Shown: positions 1 through 5,457 of the stretch, piece by piece
Position numbering within the stretch: the first letter of the stretch is position 1
Layout: the number at the start of each line of letters is the position of its first letter
Assembly: GCA_947632415.1 (NCBI GenBank)
Contig: CANRPB010000053.1
Coordinates: 1-10,002 of the forward strand
Direction: 5' to 3'
Length of the DNA: 10,002 bases
From: an uncultured Bacilli bacterium
GTDB taxonomy: Bacteria > Bacillota_I > Bacilli_A > RF39 > UBA660
The notes under the pieces: model-generated
Databases searched by the model: none
What the model saw: only the letters and a program-made list of their open reading frames with translations
Told to the model about the DNA's origin: nothing
Position numbers and translations under genes: made by a program

Positions 1-531
1 GATCATGGTTATATCCACTATCAAATATGTATTGAAAACTATAATATCTTCAATAATGACTTAGTCATTACCGAAGTAAATTTAGTCGATGTATCAAGTG
101 GAAAATATGAAATAGAAACCAATGAATTTAAAAAATTTCATATTTGCTTGAATAATTTAAAAGAAAAGTGTTATAATGAATTAACAGAAGAGGAACAAAG
201 ATACTTAGAATTATTTATGACTGACGAAGTAAATAAATTAAAAAAGATAGCAGGAGAAAATGAGATTATGAAAAAAGTGGTTAAAAGTCTTGAAAGTTTA
301 AGTGGTGATAGTGAAGTGATAAGTGCCTACGAAAAAGAAGAAATTGAAAAATATGCCTTCCAAGTAGCCTTAGAAGAAAAGAAACAAGAGGGCATCAAGC
401 AAGGCGAACTTAACGGCAAAAAAACAAAACAAATTGAAATAGCTAAAAATTCTCTAAAGGAAAATATTGATATAAATACTATATCAAAAATTACAGGCTT
501 AACCATTACAGAAATTAAAAACATAAAATAA
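1..531 (+). CDS. Rpn-family PD-(D/E)XK nuclease / putative transposase, C-terminal part (5' truncated by window edge)
   Basis: The frame is open from base 1 to the TAA at 529-531, giving 176 visible codons, so the true start lies outside the window. A TTG at 148 is inside the open frame, has no ribosome binding site, and is not the start. The visible part shows features typical of the C-terminal half of the Rpn/PF12784 group: a phenylalanine-rich segment before an acidic helical stretch (FHICLNNLKEK, then LTEEEQRYLELF), a lysine/glutamate-rich helix with EGIKQGELNGKK, and a closing helix-turn-helix-like segment (ISKITGLTITEIKNI). Family knowledge: these proteins are DNA endonucleases that stimulate RecA-independent recombination and are often present in many copies per genome. 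The nuclease core with its catalytic residues would be upstream and cannot be checked. The gene converges on rpsD. The family call rests on recognition of the C-terminal pattern only. Confidence 0.72.
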   Translation, partial: DHGYIHYQICIENYNIFNNDLVITEVNLVDVSSGKYEIETNEFKKFHICLNNLKEKCYNELTEEEQRYLELFMTDEVNKLKKIAGENEIMKKVVKSLESLSGDSEVISAYEKEEIEKYAFQVALEEKKQEGIKQGELNGKKTKQIEIAKNSLKENIDINTISKITGLTITEIKNIK

Positions 532-557
532 ACACATTAATAAAAACTCTATCTAAC

Positions 558-604
558 AAAGGGACTGTTCGAAATTAATCATTTAATTTTCAAACAGCCC
601 CTTT
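558..604 (-). terminator. Hairpin terminator between the converging Rpn-like gene and rpsD
   Basis: Arms at 558-574 and 588-604 form a 17-position stem around a 13-base loop. In the plus-strand RNA two positions are mismatched (564/598 A-C and 570/592 C-A). In the minus-strand RNA the same positions become G-U wobbles and the stem is unbroken. It therefore folds better as the terminator of rpsD, whose stop is 26 bases upstream on the minus strand. The T-run on that strand (TTTTTA, complement of 541-546) is about 11 bases past the stem, so the intrinsic-terminator geometry is not perfect. Confidence 0.6.
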
Positions 605-629
605 AAAATACAAAAAAACAGATAAAATA

Positions 630-1223
630 CTATCTGTTATAAAATTCAACAATAAGTGATTCATTAATATCAGCATTAAGTTCACTTCTTTCAGGTAATC
701 TAACAAAAGTAGCGCTCATCTTAGCCTCATCGTAAGAAATAAACTCAACACGATTATGTAAAGCCTCTAAAGAAGTCTTAACAATAGTTAAATCTTTGTC
801 CTTAAGAGAAATAACATCACCAACTTTACATCTGTAAGAAGGAATATCAACCTTTTTACCATTAACAGTTACATGTCCATGATTAACTAATTGTCTAGCA
901 CCTTTTCTTGTAGTAGCAAAACCAATTCTAAACACTAAATTATCCAAACGACTCTCTAGTAATTTTAATAAATTCTCACCATGAACACCCTTCATCTTTC
1001 CAGCATCCTCAAAAACAGATCTGAATTGTTTCTCACTTAAGCCATACATGAATCTAACCTTTTGTTTTTCCTGTAATTGAACACCGTAATTTGATAATTT
1101 TTTAGAACGCTTTTGTCCATGCATACCAGGAGCAAAAGGTCTCTTCAAATCTTTACCATTTTCAAGCGTAGAAAAACCCAAACGACGAGACTTTCTATTA
1201 CTTGGTCCAACATACCTTGACAT
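630..1223 (-). CDS. rpsD: 30S ribosomal protein S4
   Basis: This 197-residue protein has the usual length for Bacilli S4. It is a primary rRNA-binding protein that helps start assembly of the 5' domain of 16S rRNA and contributes to decoding accuracy. The N-terminus MSRYVGPSNRKSRRLG and the PFAPGMHGQ segment (29-37) are typical. The S4 RNA-binding domain covers about 91-155, with SRLDNLVFRIGFATTRKGAR then QLVNHGHVTVNG. The C-terminal RLPERSEL and ESLIVEFYNR are diagnostic. The zinc-binding N-terminal cysteines found in some S4 proteins are absent; the only cysteine is C132. The frame extends 22 codons further upstream, but ATG at 1221-1223 is chosen because a purine-rich site (GGAAAGGTGG) lies 7 bases before it and the family starts here. 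As in Bacillus, the gene stands alone rather than in the alpha operon. A long leader suggests autogenous control. Confidence 0.97.
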   Translation of the reverse strand: MSRYVGPSNRKSRRLGFSTLENGKDLKRPFAPGMHGQKRSKKLSNYGVQLQEKQKVRFMYGLSEKQFRSVFEDAGKMKGVHGENLLKLLESRLDNLVFRIGFATTRKGARQLVNHGHVTVNGKKVDIPSYRCKVGDVISLKDKDLTIVKTSLEALHNRVEFISYDEAKMSATFVRLPERSELNADINESLIVEFYNR

Positions 1224-1376
1224 AAATATACCACCTTTCCTATTAGTAAATAAGTGGCTAATGACAAAATTATAGGGTGTATTATTCAAAATATATTCGC
1301 CTTGCAGCTAGGTTACAAATAACCCCTATAGGTAATAAACACATTATAACTCCTCATTAGCGCTGCTAATTCACTG
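1224..1376 (-). promoter_or_regulatory. Structured 5' leader of rpsD, candidate S4-responsive regulatory RNA
   Basis: About 150 bases separate the predicted transcription start (near 1376) from the rpsD ATG. In minus-strand sense there is a hairpin TTAGC-AGC-GCTAA (1369-1365 with 1361-1357). A perfect 7-bp pairing TATAGGG/CCCTATA (1330-1324 with 1277-1271) encloses a small hairpin GTTA-TTTG-TAAC. A perfect 8-bp long-range pairing GCTAATGA/TCATTAGC (1361-1354 with 1264-1257) uses the same bases as the first hairpin, so the two cannot coexist. Family knowledge: S4 autoregulates its own mRNA in both E. coli and Bacillus. That this leader binds S4 is inference. It matches no T-box pattern. Confidence 0.55.
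1282..1344 (-). CDS. Possible 20-codon leader ORF inside the rpsD leader
   Basis: ATG at 1344-1342 runs 20 codons to a TAA at 1284-1282. It is preceded by GAGGAG with a 5-base gap, a better-spaced site than many real genes have. The peptide starts MCLLPIGVIC and ends ARRIYFE; I do not recognise it. Translation would cover the 5' arm of the TATAGGG/CCCTATA pairing and stop 5 bases before its 3' arm. That is the arrangement expected of a translation-coupled switch, but it could also arise by chance. Confidence 0.3.
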   Translation of the reverse strand: MCLLPIGVICNLAARRIYFE

Positions 1377-1382
1377 TGATTA

Positions 1383-1411
1383 ATTATATTATTTTTTTAA
1401 ATAATAGTCAA
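1383..1411 (-). promoter_or_regulatory. rpsD promoter (sigma-A type)
   Basis: On the minus strand TTGACT (1411-1406) and TATAAT (1388-1383) are separated by exactly 17 bases. The -35 has one mismatch and the -10 is a perfect match. Start of transcription is expected near 1376. Directly upstream on this strand are long T-tracts (complement of 1419-1465) that resemble an UP element, fitting a highly expressed ribosomal protein gene. Confidence 0.88.
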
Positions 1412-1417
1412 TATAAA

Positions 1418-1465
1418 ACAAAAAAAACACAAAAAAACAAAAATAGACAAAAAAACACAAAAAAA
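1418..1465. repeat. Phased A-tracts with two near-identical AC-A(n)-CAC-A7 units
   Basis: A-tracts at 1420-1427, 1431-1437, 1439-1443, 1449-1455 and 1459-1465 have centres mostly about 10-11 bases apart. The pattern AC-A8-CAC-A7 (1418-1437) recurs as AC-A7-CAC-A7 (1447-1465). Tracts in helical phase bend DNA. They lie between the divergent rpsD and ezrA promoters and fall where an UP element of rpsD would be. No protein is encoded here. Confidence 0.55.
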
Positions 1466-1467
1466 TA

Positions 1468-1495
1468 TTCATAAATTATAAAAATGTGATAAAAT
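1468..1495 (+). promoter_or_regulatory. ezrA promoter (extended -10 type)
   Basis: A TAAAAT -10 (1490-1495) is preceded by TG at 1487-1488 with one intervening base, an extended -10. A weak -35 TTCATA (1468-1473, 4 of 6) lies 16 bases upstream. The expected start is near 1502, leaving a short leader before ezrA. Confidence 0.6.
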
Positions 1496-1523
1496 GGTAA
1501 TAATAGAATAAAGAGGTGTAACC

Positions 1524-3233
1524 ATGAATATCACATTATTATTAATTAGTATATACTCAATAGCAGCAGTAATAATAATTGCAGTATTAAATATAATGCA
1601 AAATCATAATAATAAAAAAATAAAAAAGAAACTAGAAAATTTAGAAATAGAAAAAAACAAAATCGACTCCACACCAATAACACCAGAATTAGCCAAAATA
1701 GAATCATACTTAAAAAATGACAAACTAGAAGTAATGTATAGTGGTTGGAAAACTCGACTAGAAGACATAAAAAACAATCAAATACCCAAAATAAGCGATC
1801 TACTACTAGAAGCAGAATACTCACTAAAACAATCAGACTACAAAAATATCATGTACAAACTAGCCAAACTAGAAATGGAAATATACAAAGTAAGAACCAA
1901 TTCACAATTTTTATTAAACGAAATAAAAGAAATAACCACAAGCGAAGAAAAAAATAGAGCCATAATAACCAAACTAAAAGCCCATTATCGAACACTATAT
2001 CAAAAATATAACGAATCAAAAAAAGAATTTGGTGAAATAGCCAAATCCGTAGATTTACAATTTGAAAACATCAGCAAGAAATTTGAAGAATTTGAAGTAG
2101 TAATCGAGCAAAACGACTACATTGAAATAACCAACATTATAAAAGCCATCGATGAAATGCTAAACCACATGGAAACAATCATAGAAGAAGTACCAGTAAT
2201 CGTAATCATGGCCACAAACATTCTTCCTAAAAAAATTCAAGAAGTAGAAGAAACATACAAAAAAATGCAAGAAAAAGGCTATCCACTTGACTATTTAAAT
2301 ATCGAATATAACATAGAAGAAGCCAATAAAAAAATCGTCGATGTAATGGACAGAACAAGAGTCTTAAACCTAGAAGATGGACTATTTGAATTAAAAGTTC
2401 TAATGGAATACTTCGACTCAATCTTTGATGACTTTGAAAAAGAAAAACTAGAAAAAACAAACTACGAAGACCAAATCCGTAAATTTAACTCAAAACTAAA
2501 AAAACTAAACAACTTAATTACAGAAGTCTTCCTACAAATAGACGATTTAAGAAACCTTTATAACTTATCAGACGAAGACCTAAAAGTAATACTACAAATA
2601 AAAACAGAAATTGAAACATTAAATAAAGACTACAAAATATTAACAAGCCATACAGGAAACAACGCCTTTGCCTTCTCAAAACTAACCAAAGAAATAGAAG
2701 GATTGTTCGTAAGATTAGTCGATTTAGAAGAAAGACTAGATAGTAGCCTAAATGTAATCGGAACAATGAAAGACGACGAACTACGAGCACGTCAACAACT
2801 AGAAGAAATAAAACAAATACTAAAAGAAGCCAAAGCCAAAACAAGAGAATACAATCTACCAACCATACCAAAAAAATACTTTGTAGAACTAAGCGAAGCA
2901 CAATCAGCCATCAAAGAAATAGTAATTGAATTAGAAAAAAAACCAATCAACACCGAAACACTAAACACAAGAGTAGACACAGCCCGAGATTTAGCCTTCA
3001 AACTATTCAGTCAAACCAAAGAAATGATGAAAACAGCCATGTTTGCAGAAATGGCCATTGTCTACGGCAATAGATATCGCAGTGAAAAAGAAGAACTAGA
3101 CAAAAACCTAACATACTCAGAAGTGCTTTTCTTCAAAGGAGAATATCAAAAATCACTAGAAATAAGTATAAATGCCCTAAACAGAATAGAAAACGGAATA
3201 TACGACAAACTACTAAAACTATACGGAGAATAA
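1524..3233 (+). CDS. ezrA: Septation ring formation regulator EzrA
   Basis: A 569-residue membrane-anchored coiled-coil protein, matching the family length (B. subtilis about 562). An N-terminal hydrophobic helix (about 4-24) is followed by a basic stretch (HNNKKIKKK). The rest consists of long charged helices of the spectrin-like EzrA fold. Recognisable family segments are YSGWKTRLEDIKNNQIPKI (about 73-91), EITTSEEKNR, the DELRARQQLEEIK region, and the conserved C-terminal patch GNRYRS (515-520), equivalent to the GNRFRS of Bacillus EzrA. Family role: EzrA binds FtsZ, prevents extra Z-rings at the poles, and links division to cell-wall synthesis at the septum. The start ATG has AGAGGTG 6 bases upstream. 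The gene diverges from rpsD and has its own promoter and terminator, so it looks monocistronic. It ends a few residues after the usual final helix, with no extension. Confidence 0.93.
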   Translation: MNITLLLISIYSIAAVIIIAVLNIMQNHNNKKIKKKLENLEIEKNKIDSTPITPELAKIESYLKNDKLEVMYSGWKTRLEDIKNNQIPKISDLLLEAEYSLKQSDYKNIMYKLAKLEMEIYKVRTNSQFLLNEIKEITTSEEKNRAIITKLKAHYRTLYQKYNESKKEFGEIAKSVDLQFENISKKFEEFEVVIEQNDYIEITNIIKAIDEMLNHMETIIEEVPVIVIMATNILPKKIQEVEETYKKMQEKGYPLDYLNIEYNIEEANKKIVDVMDRTRVLNLEDGLFELKVLMEYFDSIFDDFEKEKLEKTNYEDQIRKFNSKLKKLNNLITEVFLQIDDLRNLYNLSDEDLKVILQIKTEIETLNKDYKILTSHTGNNAFAFSKLTKEIEGLFVRLVDLEERLDSSLNVIGTMKDDELRARQQLEEIKQILKEAKAKTREYNLPTIPKKYFVELSEAQSAIKEIVIELEKKPINTETLNTRVDTARDLAFKLFSQTKEMMKTAMFAEMAIVYGNRYRSEKEELDKNLTYSEVLFFKGEYQKSLEISINALNRIENGIYDKLLKLYGE

Positions 3234-3251
3234 TGGGTAACCATTATTTTT
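3231..3251 (+). terminator. Rho-independent terminator of ezrA, overlapping its stop codon
   Basis: TAATGG (3231-3236), a GTAA loop of the GNRA class, then CCATTA (3241-3246) and five Ts (3247-3251). The stem starts at the ezrA stop codon. Flanking A-T and G-T pairs could lengthen it by up to four positions. It is weak in GC but compact, with a correct T-run. Confidence 0.65.
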
Positions 3252-3268
3252 AACATCCAAAATAAACA

Positions 3269-3297
3269 TTTACAACAGAAAAAAAATTTGCTACAAT
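3269..3297 (+). promoter_or_regulatory. Promoter of the prepilin-like gene
   Basis: TTTACA (3269-3274), 17 bases, then TACAAT (3292-3297) with TG at 3289-3290, making an extended -10. The predicted start (about 3303-3305) falls at the first bases of the AGGAGG ribosome binding site (3303-3308), so the leader would be only about 14 bases long. Confidence 0.65.
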
Positions 3298-3317
3298 AAA
3301 CTAGGAGGATAGGTAAT

Positions 3318-3581
3318 ATGAAACTAAACAATAAAGGATTTGCCCTAACAAGTATAATATACATGTTAATAGTACTATTCATAATGATATTACTATTAAT
3401 ACTATCCAACCTAGCAACAAGAAAAGTCGTTTTAGACAAACTAAAATATGACGTAAAAGTAAAACTAAACCAAGGCGTAAAAAAAGTAACCTATGCAGTA
3501 GAATTATCATACTCAAACGAAAAAACACAATGTAAAAACGTACAATGTGCCCTAGACGAATTATTTGAAATATACAAATAA
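3318..3581 (+). CDS. Small prepilin-like (type IV pilin N-terminus) membrane protein
   Basis: An 87-residue protein. The N-terminus MKLNNKGFALTS and the following hydrophobic helix (about 8-30) look like a class III prepilin signal: a short basic leader, a K-G-F processing site (cleavage after G7), and a helix that stays with the mature protein. The usual glutamate at position 5 of the mature chain is replaced by serine (S12). The tail is a small basic/amphipathic region ending CKNVQCALDELFEIYK, with two cysteines (C72, C77). A related ending (NVQxALDELY) is, as I recall, common in pilin-like proteins of gut Bacillota. Start chosen from AGGAGG 9 bases upstream. Substrate, assembly partners and function are unknown; no prepilin peptidase or pilus ATPase gene is in the window. 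It sits between ezrA and thiI, where Bacillus has other genes including nifZ. The alternative is a plain single-pass membrane protein. Confidence 0.7.
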   Translation: MKLNNKGFALTSIIYMLIVLFIMILLLILSNLATRKVVLDKLKYDVKVKLNQGVKKVTYAVELSYSNEKTQCKNVQCALDELFEIYK

Positions 3582-3622
3582 AAAATCCACAGTTACATAA
3601 CAATTAACTACGGATTTTTTTT
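3582..3622 (+). terminator. Rho-independent terminator after the prepilin-like gene
   Basis: AAAAATCC (3582-3589) pairs with GGATTTTT (3612-3619). After a 2x2 internal loop, AGTT pairs with AACT inside. Eight Ts (3615-3622) follow the GGA. The hairpin begins at the base after the stop codon. Confidence 0.75.
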
Positions 3623-3673
3623 ATTGACAAAACAAAAATATAAAAAATAAAAGTAGAAATATATAATTATTTT

Positions 3674-3682
3674 TGATATAAT
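3674..3682 (+). promoter_or_regulatory. thiI promoter, extended -10
   Basis: TGaTATAAT (3674-3682) is a consensus extended -10. At 17 bases upstream there is only a poor -35 (TAGAAA, 3654-3659). A TTGACA at 3625-3630 is too far away to serve this -10. The expected start is near 3689, giving a leader of about 15 bases before the ATG at 3704. Confidence 0.6.
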
Positions 3683-3703
3683 CTGTAATAAACGAGGTGA
3701 ATC

Positions 3704-4876
3704 ATGGAAAAACTTATATTAATAAAATACGGTGAATTAACCACCAAAAAAGACAACCGTAAATTTTTTGTAAAAATGTTAGAAAACAACATTCAAAACA
3801 AACTAGCCAATATAAACATCACAATTGAAAAAACACTATCTAGAATGTACATAAAATACGATAAAAAAAACGAACAAGAAATAATCGAAAAATTAACCAA
3901 AGTATTCGGAATCCATAGTATAGTAATATGCGATAATGTTAATACTAATATAGATGACATAAAAAATAAAGTAATAGAAATACTAAAAGAAAAACAATTT
4001 AAAACCTTCAAAGTATCAACCAAAAGAAGTGACAAAAACTTTCCTATAACATCAATGGAATTTAATAACATAATAGGAGGATTAATACTAAAAAATTATA
4101 ACTGTAAAGTTGATGTACATAATCCAGAACTATTACTAAACATAGAAATCAGAAAAGAAGGAACATTCATATATAGTGATGAAATAAAAGGCCTAGGAGG
4201 ATACCCAGTAAAAGTCCAAGGAAAAGGAATGTTAATGCTAAGCGGCGGTATTGACTCCCCAGTAGCAGGATACCTTGCCCTAAAAAGAGGAATAGATATT
4301 GAATGCATGTACTTTGAATCCCCACCACACACAAGCCTAGCCGCCAAAAACAAAGTCATAAAACTAGCCCAAACACTAAACGAATACACCCAAAATATAA
4401 AAATACACATTATACCCTTTACCAAAATTCAAGAAGAAATATATAAAAAAATACCCGGTAATTATAATATAACCATAATGCGAAGAATGATGTATCGTAT
4501 TGCCGAAAAACTATCAAAAAAAAGAAACTGCAAAGTAATAATAAACGGTGAAAGCATAGGACAAGTAGCAAGTCAAACCCTTAGTAGCATGATTGTAATA
4601 AACAATGTAACCAATATGCCAGTCATAAGACCAGTTGCCTGCCTCGACAAACTAGAAATAATTGAAATATCAAAAAAAATCAAAACATACGAAACAAGCA
4701 TATTGCCATACGAAGACTGTTGCACGATCTTTGTTCCCAAACATCCCATAATAAATCCCAACTTAGAAACAGCCATAAACTACGAAAAACTAATAAACTA
4801 CGAAGAATTAATAAACGAATGTATAAAAAACATTGAAACAATAAAAATAGAAAAACAAGAAGAAGAACTACTATAA
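3704..4876 (+). CDS. thiI: tRNA 4-thiouridine synthase / sulfurtransferase ThiI, rhodanese-less form
   Basis: A 390-residue cytoplasmic enzyme. ThiI adenylates U8 of tRNA and replaces its oxygen with sulfur to make 4-thiouridine. In many bacteria it also has a role in thiazole synthesis. The N-terminal ferredoxin-like region starts MEKLILIKYGELTTKKDNRKFF-type; the THUMP domain runs about 60-165, with KVSTKRSDKNFP. The PP-loop ATPase motif SGGIDSP (180-186) is followed by FESPPHTS and MRRMMYRIAE. PYEDCCTIFVPKHP (335-348) carries the cysteine pair of the short, Bacillus-type proteins. There is no C-terminal rhodanese domain, so the length matches Bacillus (about 400) and not E. coli (482). Start from GAGGTG 6 bases upstream. 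The short form relies on a dedicated cysteine desulfurase (NifZ in Bacillus), usually encoded just upstream; here that gene is absent. The spore gene follows 81 bases downstream. Confidence 0.95.
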   Translation: MEKLILIKYGELTTKKDNRKFFVKMLENNIQNKLANINITIEKTLSRMYIKYDKKNEQEIIEKLTKVFGIHSIVICDNVNTNIDDIKNKVIEILKEKQFKTFKVSTKRSDKNFPITSMEFNNIIGGLILKNYNCKVDVHNPELLLNIEIRKEGTFIYSDEIKGLGGYPVKVQGKGMLMLSGGIDSPVAGYLALKRGIDIECMYFESPPHTSLAAKNKVIKLAQTLNEYTQNIKIHIIPFTKIQEEIYKKIPGNYNITIMRRMMYRIAEKLSKKRNCKVIINGESIGQVASQTLSSMIVINNVTNMPVIRPVACLDKLEIIEISKKIKTYETSILPYEDCCTIFVPKHPIINPNLETAINYEKLINYEELINECIKNIETIKIEKQEEELL

Positions 4877-4905
4877 CAAGACCAAAAATTACCATAAAAA
4901 AAAAC

Positions 4906-4934
4906 GTATGAAAAAACCAAATGTACACATTCTA
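4906..4934 (+). promoter_or_regulatory. Sigma-G (forespore) promoter of the first spore protein gene
   Basis: GTATG (4906-4910) matches the sigma-G -35 pattern GHATR and CATTCTA (4928-4934) matches the sigma-G -10 exactly, with a 17-base spacer. It stands directly in front of an alpha/beta SASP gene, the classic sigma-G target. Start expected near 4941, a few bases before the ribosome binding site. Confidence 0.82.
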
Positions 4935-4944
4935 TTAGTGTACA
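4922..4944. promoter_or_regulatory. Perfect inverted repeat over the sigma-G -10 (possible operator)
   Basis: TGTACAC (4922-4928) and GTGTACA (4938-4944) are exact reverse complements 9 bases apart. The left arm ends at the first base of the -10 and the right arm reaches the predicted start and the ribosome binding site. It may be a repressor or activator site. In transcripts reading through from thiI it would be a 7-bp hairpin just before the ribosome binding site. The regulator is unknown. Confidence 0.5.
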
Positions 4945-4952
4945 GGAGGTGA
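4944..4952 (+). promoter_or_regulatory. Ribosome binding site that fixes the spore protein start
   Basis: AGGAGGTGA is a full complement to the 16S rRNA tail. It contains the in-frame GTG (4949-4951) of a longer frame, which therefore cannot be the start. ATG at 4958 follows after 5 bases. Confidence 0.9.
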
Positions 4953-4957
4953 ACACG

Positions 4958-5164
4958 ATGAACAAAGATACTAGTAAATTAGTAGTTCCAGGTTCAAAAC
5001 AAGCTATCGAAAGAATGAAATATGAAATAGCTAATGAATTTGGTGTAAATCTTGGACCAGATGCTACTTCTAGAGCTAACGGATCTGTAGGTGGAGAAAT
5101 CACTAAAAGATTAGTTAAAATGGGAGAACAACATTTAGGTGGATCAAATTACCAAGCTAAGTAA
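4958..5164 (+). CDS. Alpha/beta-type small acid-soluble spore protein
   Basis: A 68-residue protein close to Bacillus SspA/SspB. It coats forespore DNA, pushes it toward an A-like form, protects it from UV and chemical damage, and is degraded at germination as an amino acid source. Seen: LVVPGSKQAIERMKYEIA, then the germination-protease region (KYEIANEFG), then the hallmark SRANGSVGGEITKRLVK. Start at ATG 4958, since the upstream GTG lies within the ribosome binding site. It has its own sigma-G promoter and a terminator, so it is monocistronic. Codon choice (GCT, TCT, GTT, GGA) differs a little from the neighbouring A-ending style, as expected for a gene needing very high expression. It follows thiI, as sspA does in Bacillus from memory. 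Confidence 0.96.
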   Translation: MNKDTSKLVVPGSKQAIERMKYEIANEFGVNLGPDATSRANGSVGGEITKRLVKMGEQHLGGSNYQAK

Positions 5165-5175
5165 ATATAGAAATG

Positions 5176-5202
5176 GACAGTTAATCGTTTGACTGTCTTT
5201 TT
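5176..5202 (+). terminator. Rho-independent terminator of the first spore protein gene
   Basis: GACAGTTAA (5176-5184), loop TCGT, TTGACTGTC (5189-5197), then five Ts (5198-5202). The nine-position stem contains a single T-G wobble. Confidence 0.85.
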
Positions 5203-5227
5203 GTTATAAAATGCATATAATTACCAT

Positions 5228-5256
5228 GTAAAAAAAACAAAAAACTACCGATATTA
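5228..5256 (+). promoter_or_regulatory. Weak sigma-G-like promoter of the second spore protein gene
   Basis: GTAAA (5228-5232, 4 of 5 to GHATR), a 17-base spacer, and GATATTA (5250-5256, 6 of 7 to CATnnTA). Much weaker than the promoter of the first spore gene. The call leans on the identity of the gene that follows at 5275. Confidence 0.4.
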
Positions 5257-5274
5257 ATAATAGGTGGTGATAAT

Positions 5275-5457
5275 ATGAATAACAAATTAATAGTTCCAGG
5301 AAGCAAAGAAGCAATCGAAAACCTAAAATACGAAATTGCTAGAGAACTAGGAATAACACTAGGTGCCGAAACATCAAGCAGACTAAATGGAACCGTTGGT
5401 GGCGAAATGACAAAAAGACTAGTTGAACTAGGAAAACAATACTATAACACAAAATAA
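5275..5457 (+). CDS. Second alpha/beta-type small acid-soluble spore protein
   Basis: A 60-residue paralogue of the protein encoded at 4958-5164, in the same orientation and about 110 bases downstream. It keeps LIVPGSKEAIENLKYEIA, the protease region (KYEIARELG) and the hallmark SRLNGTVGGEMTKRLVE, so it should bind spore DNA and be cut by the germination protease in the same way. It is shorter at the C-terminus than the first copy. Ribosome binding site AGGTGGTGA lies a few bases before the ATG. The codon style differs: this copy uses the A-ending codons common in the window (CTA, ACA), the first copy does not. The tandem pair therefore looks like an older duplication with separate constraint rather than a recent copy. 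Its stop codon lies inside the terminator shared with the facing gene. Confidence 0.95.
   Translation: MNNKLIVPGSKEAIENLKYEIARELGITLGAETSSRLNGTVGGEMTKRLVELGKQYYNTK

Noticed and set aside
148..531. TTG at 148 as the start of the first gene
   Set aside because: The same frame is open from base 1 with family-like sequence, and no ribosome binding site precedes 148; the gene is truncated by the window edge.
1224..1289. N-terminal extension of rpsD by 22 codons
   Set aside because: No family member has it. It overlaps the structured leader, and ATG at 1223 has a proper ribosome binding site.
1224..1380. T-box riboswitch in the rpsD leader
   Set aside because: No AGGGTGGNACCGCG-like T-box sequence and no specifier loop layout. 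The gene is ribosomal, not an amino-acid gene.
1418..1465. CRISPR-like or satellite array in the A-rich intergenic region
   Set aside because: Only two imperfect low-complexity units without spacers; better explained as phased A-tracts.
2518..2901. Long minus-strand frame inside ezrA, and other frames on the opposite strand of real genes (for example 5585-5803 plus)
   Set aside because: They are leucine/phenylalanine- or threonine-rich shadows produced by A-rich codons on the coding strand, with no ribosome binding site or family motif.
3625..3682. TTGACA at 3625-3630 as the -35 of thiI
   Set aside because: It lies 46 bases before the TATAAT, far outside the usable spacing, and no good -10 sits at 17 bases from it.
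4949..4957. GTG start for the first spore protein
   Set aside because: The GTG is part of the AGGAGGTGA ribosome binding site itself.
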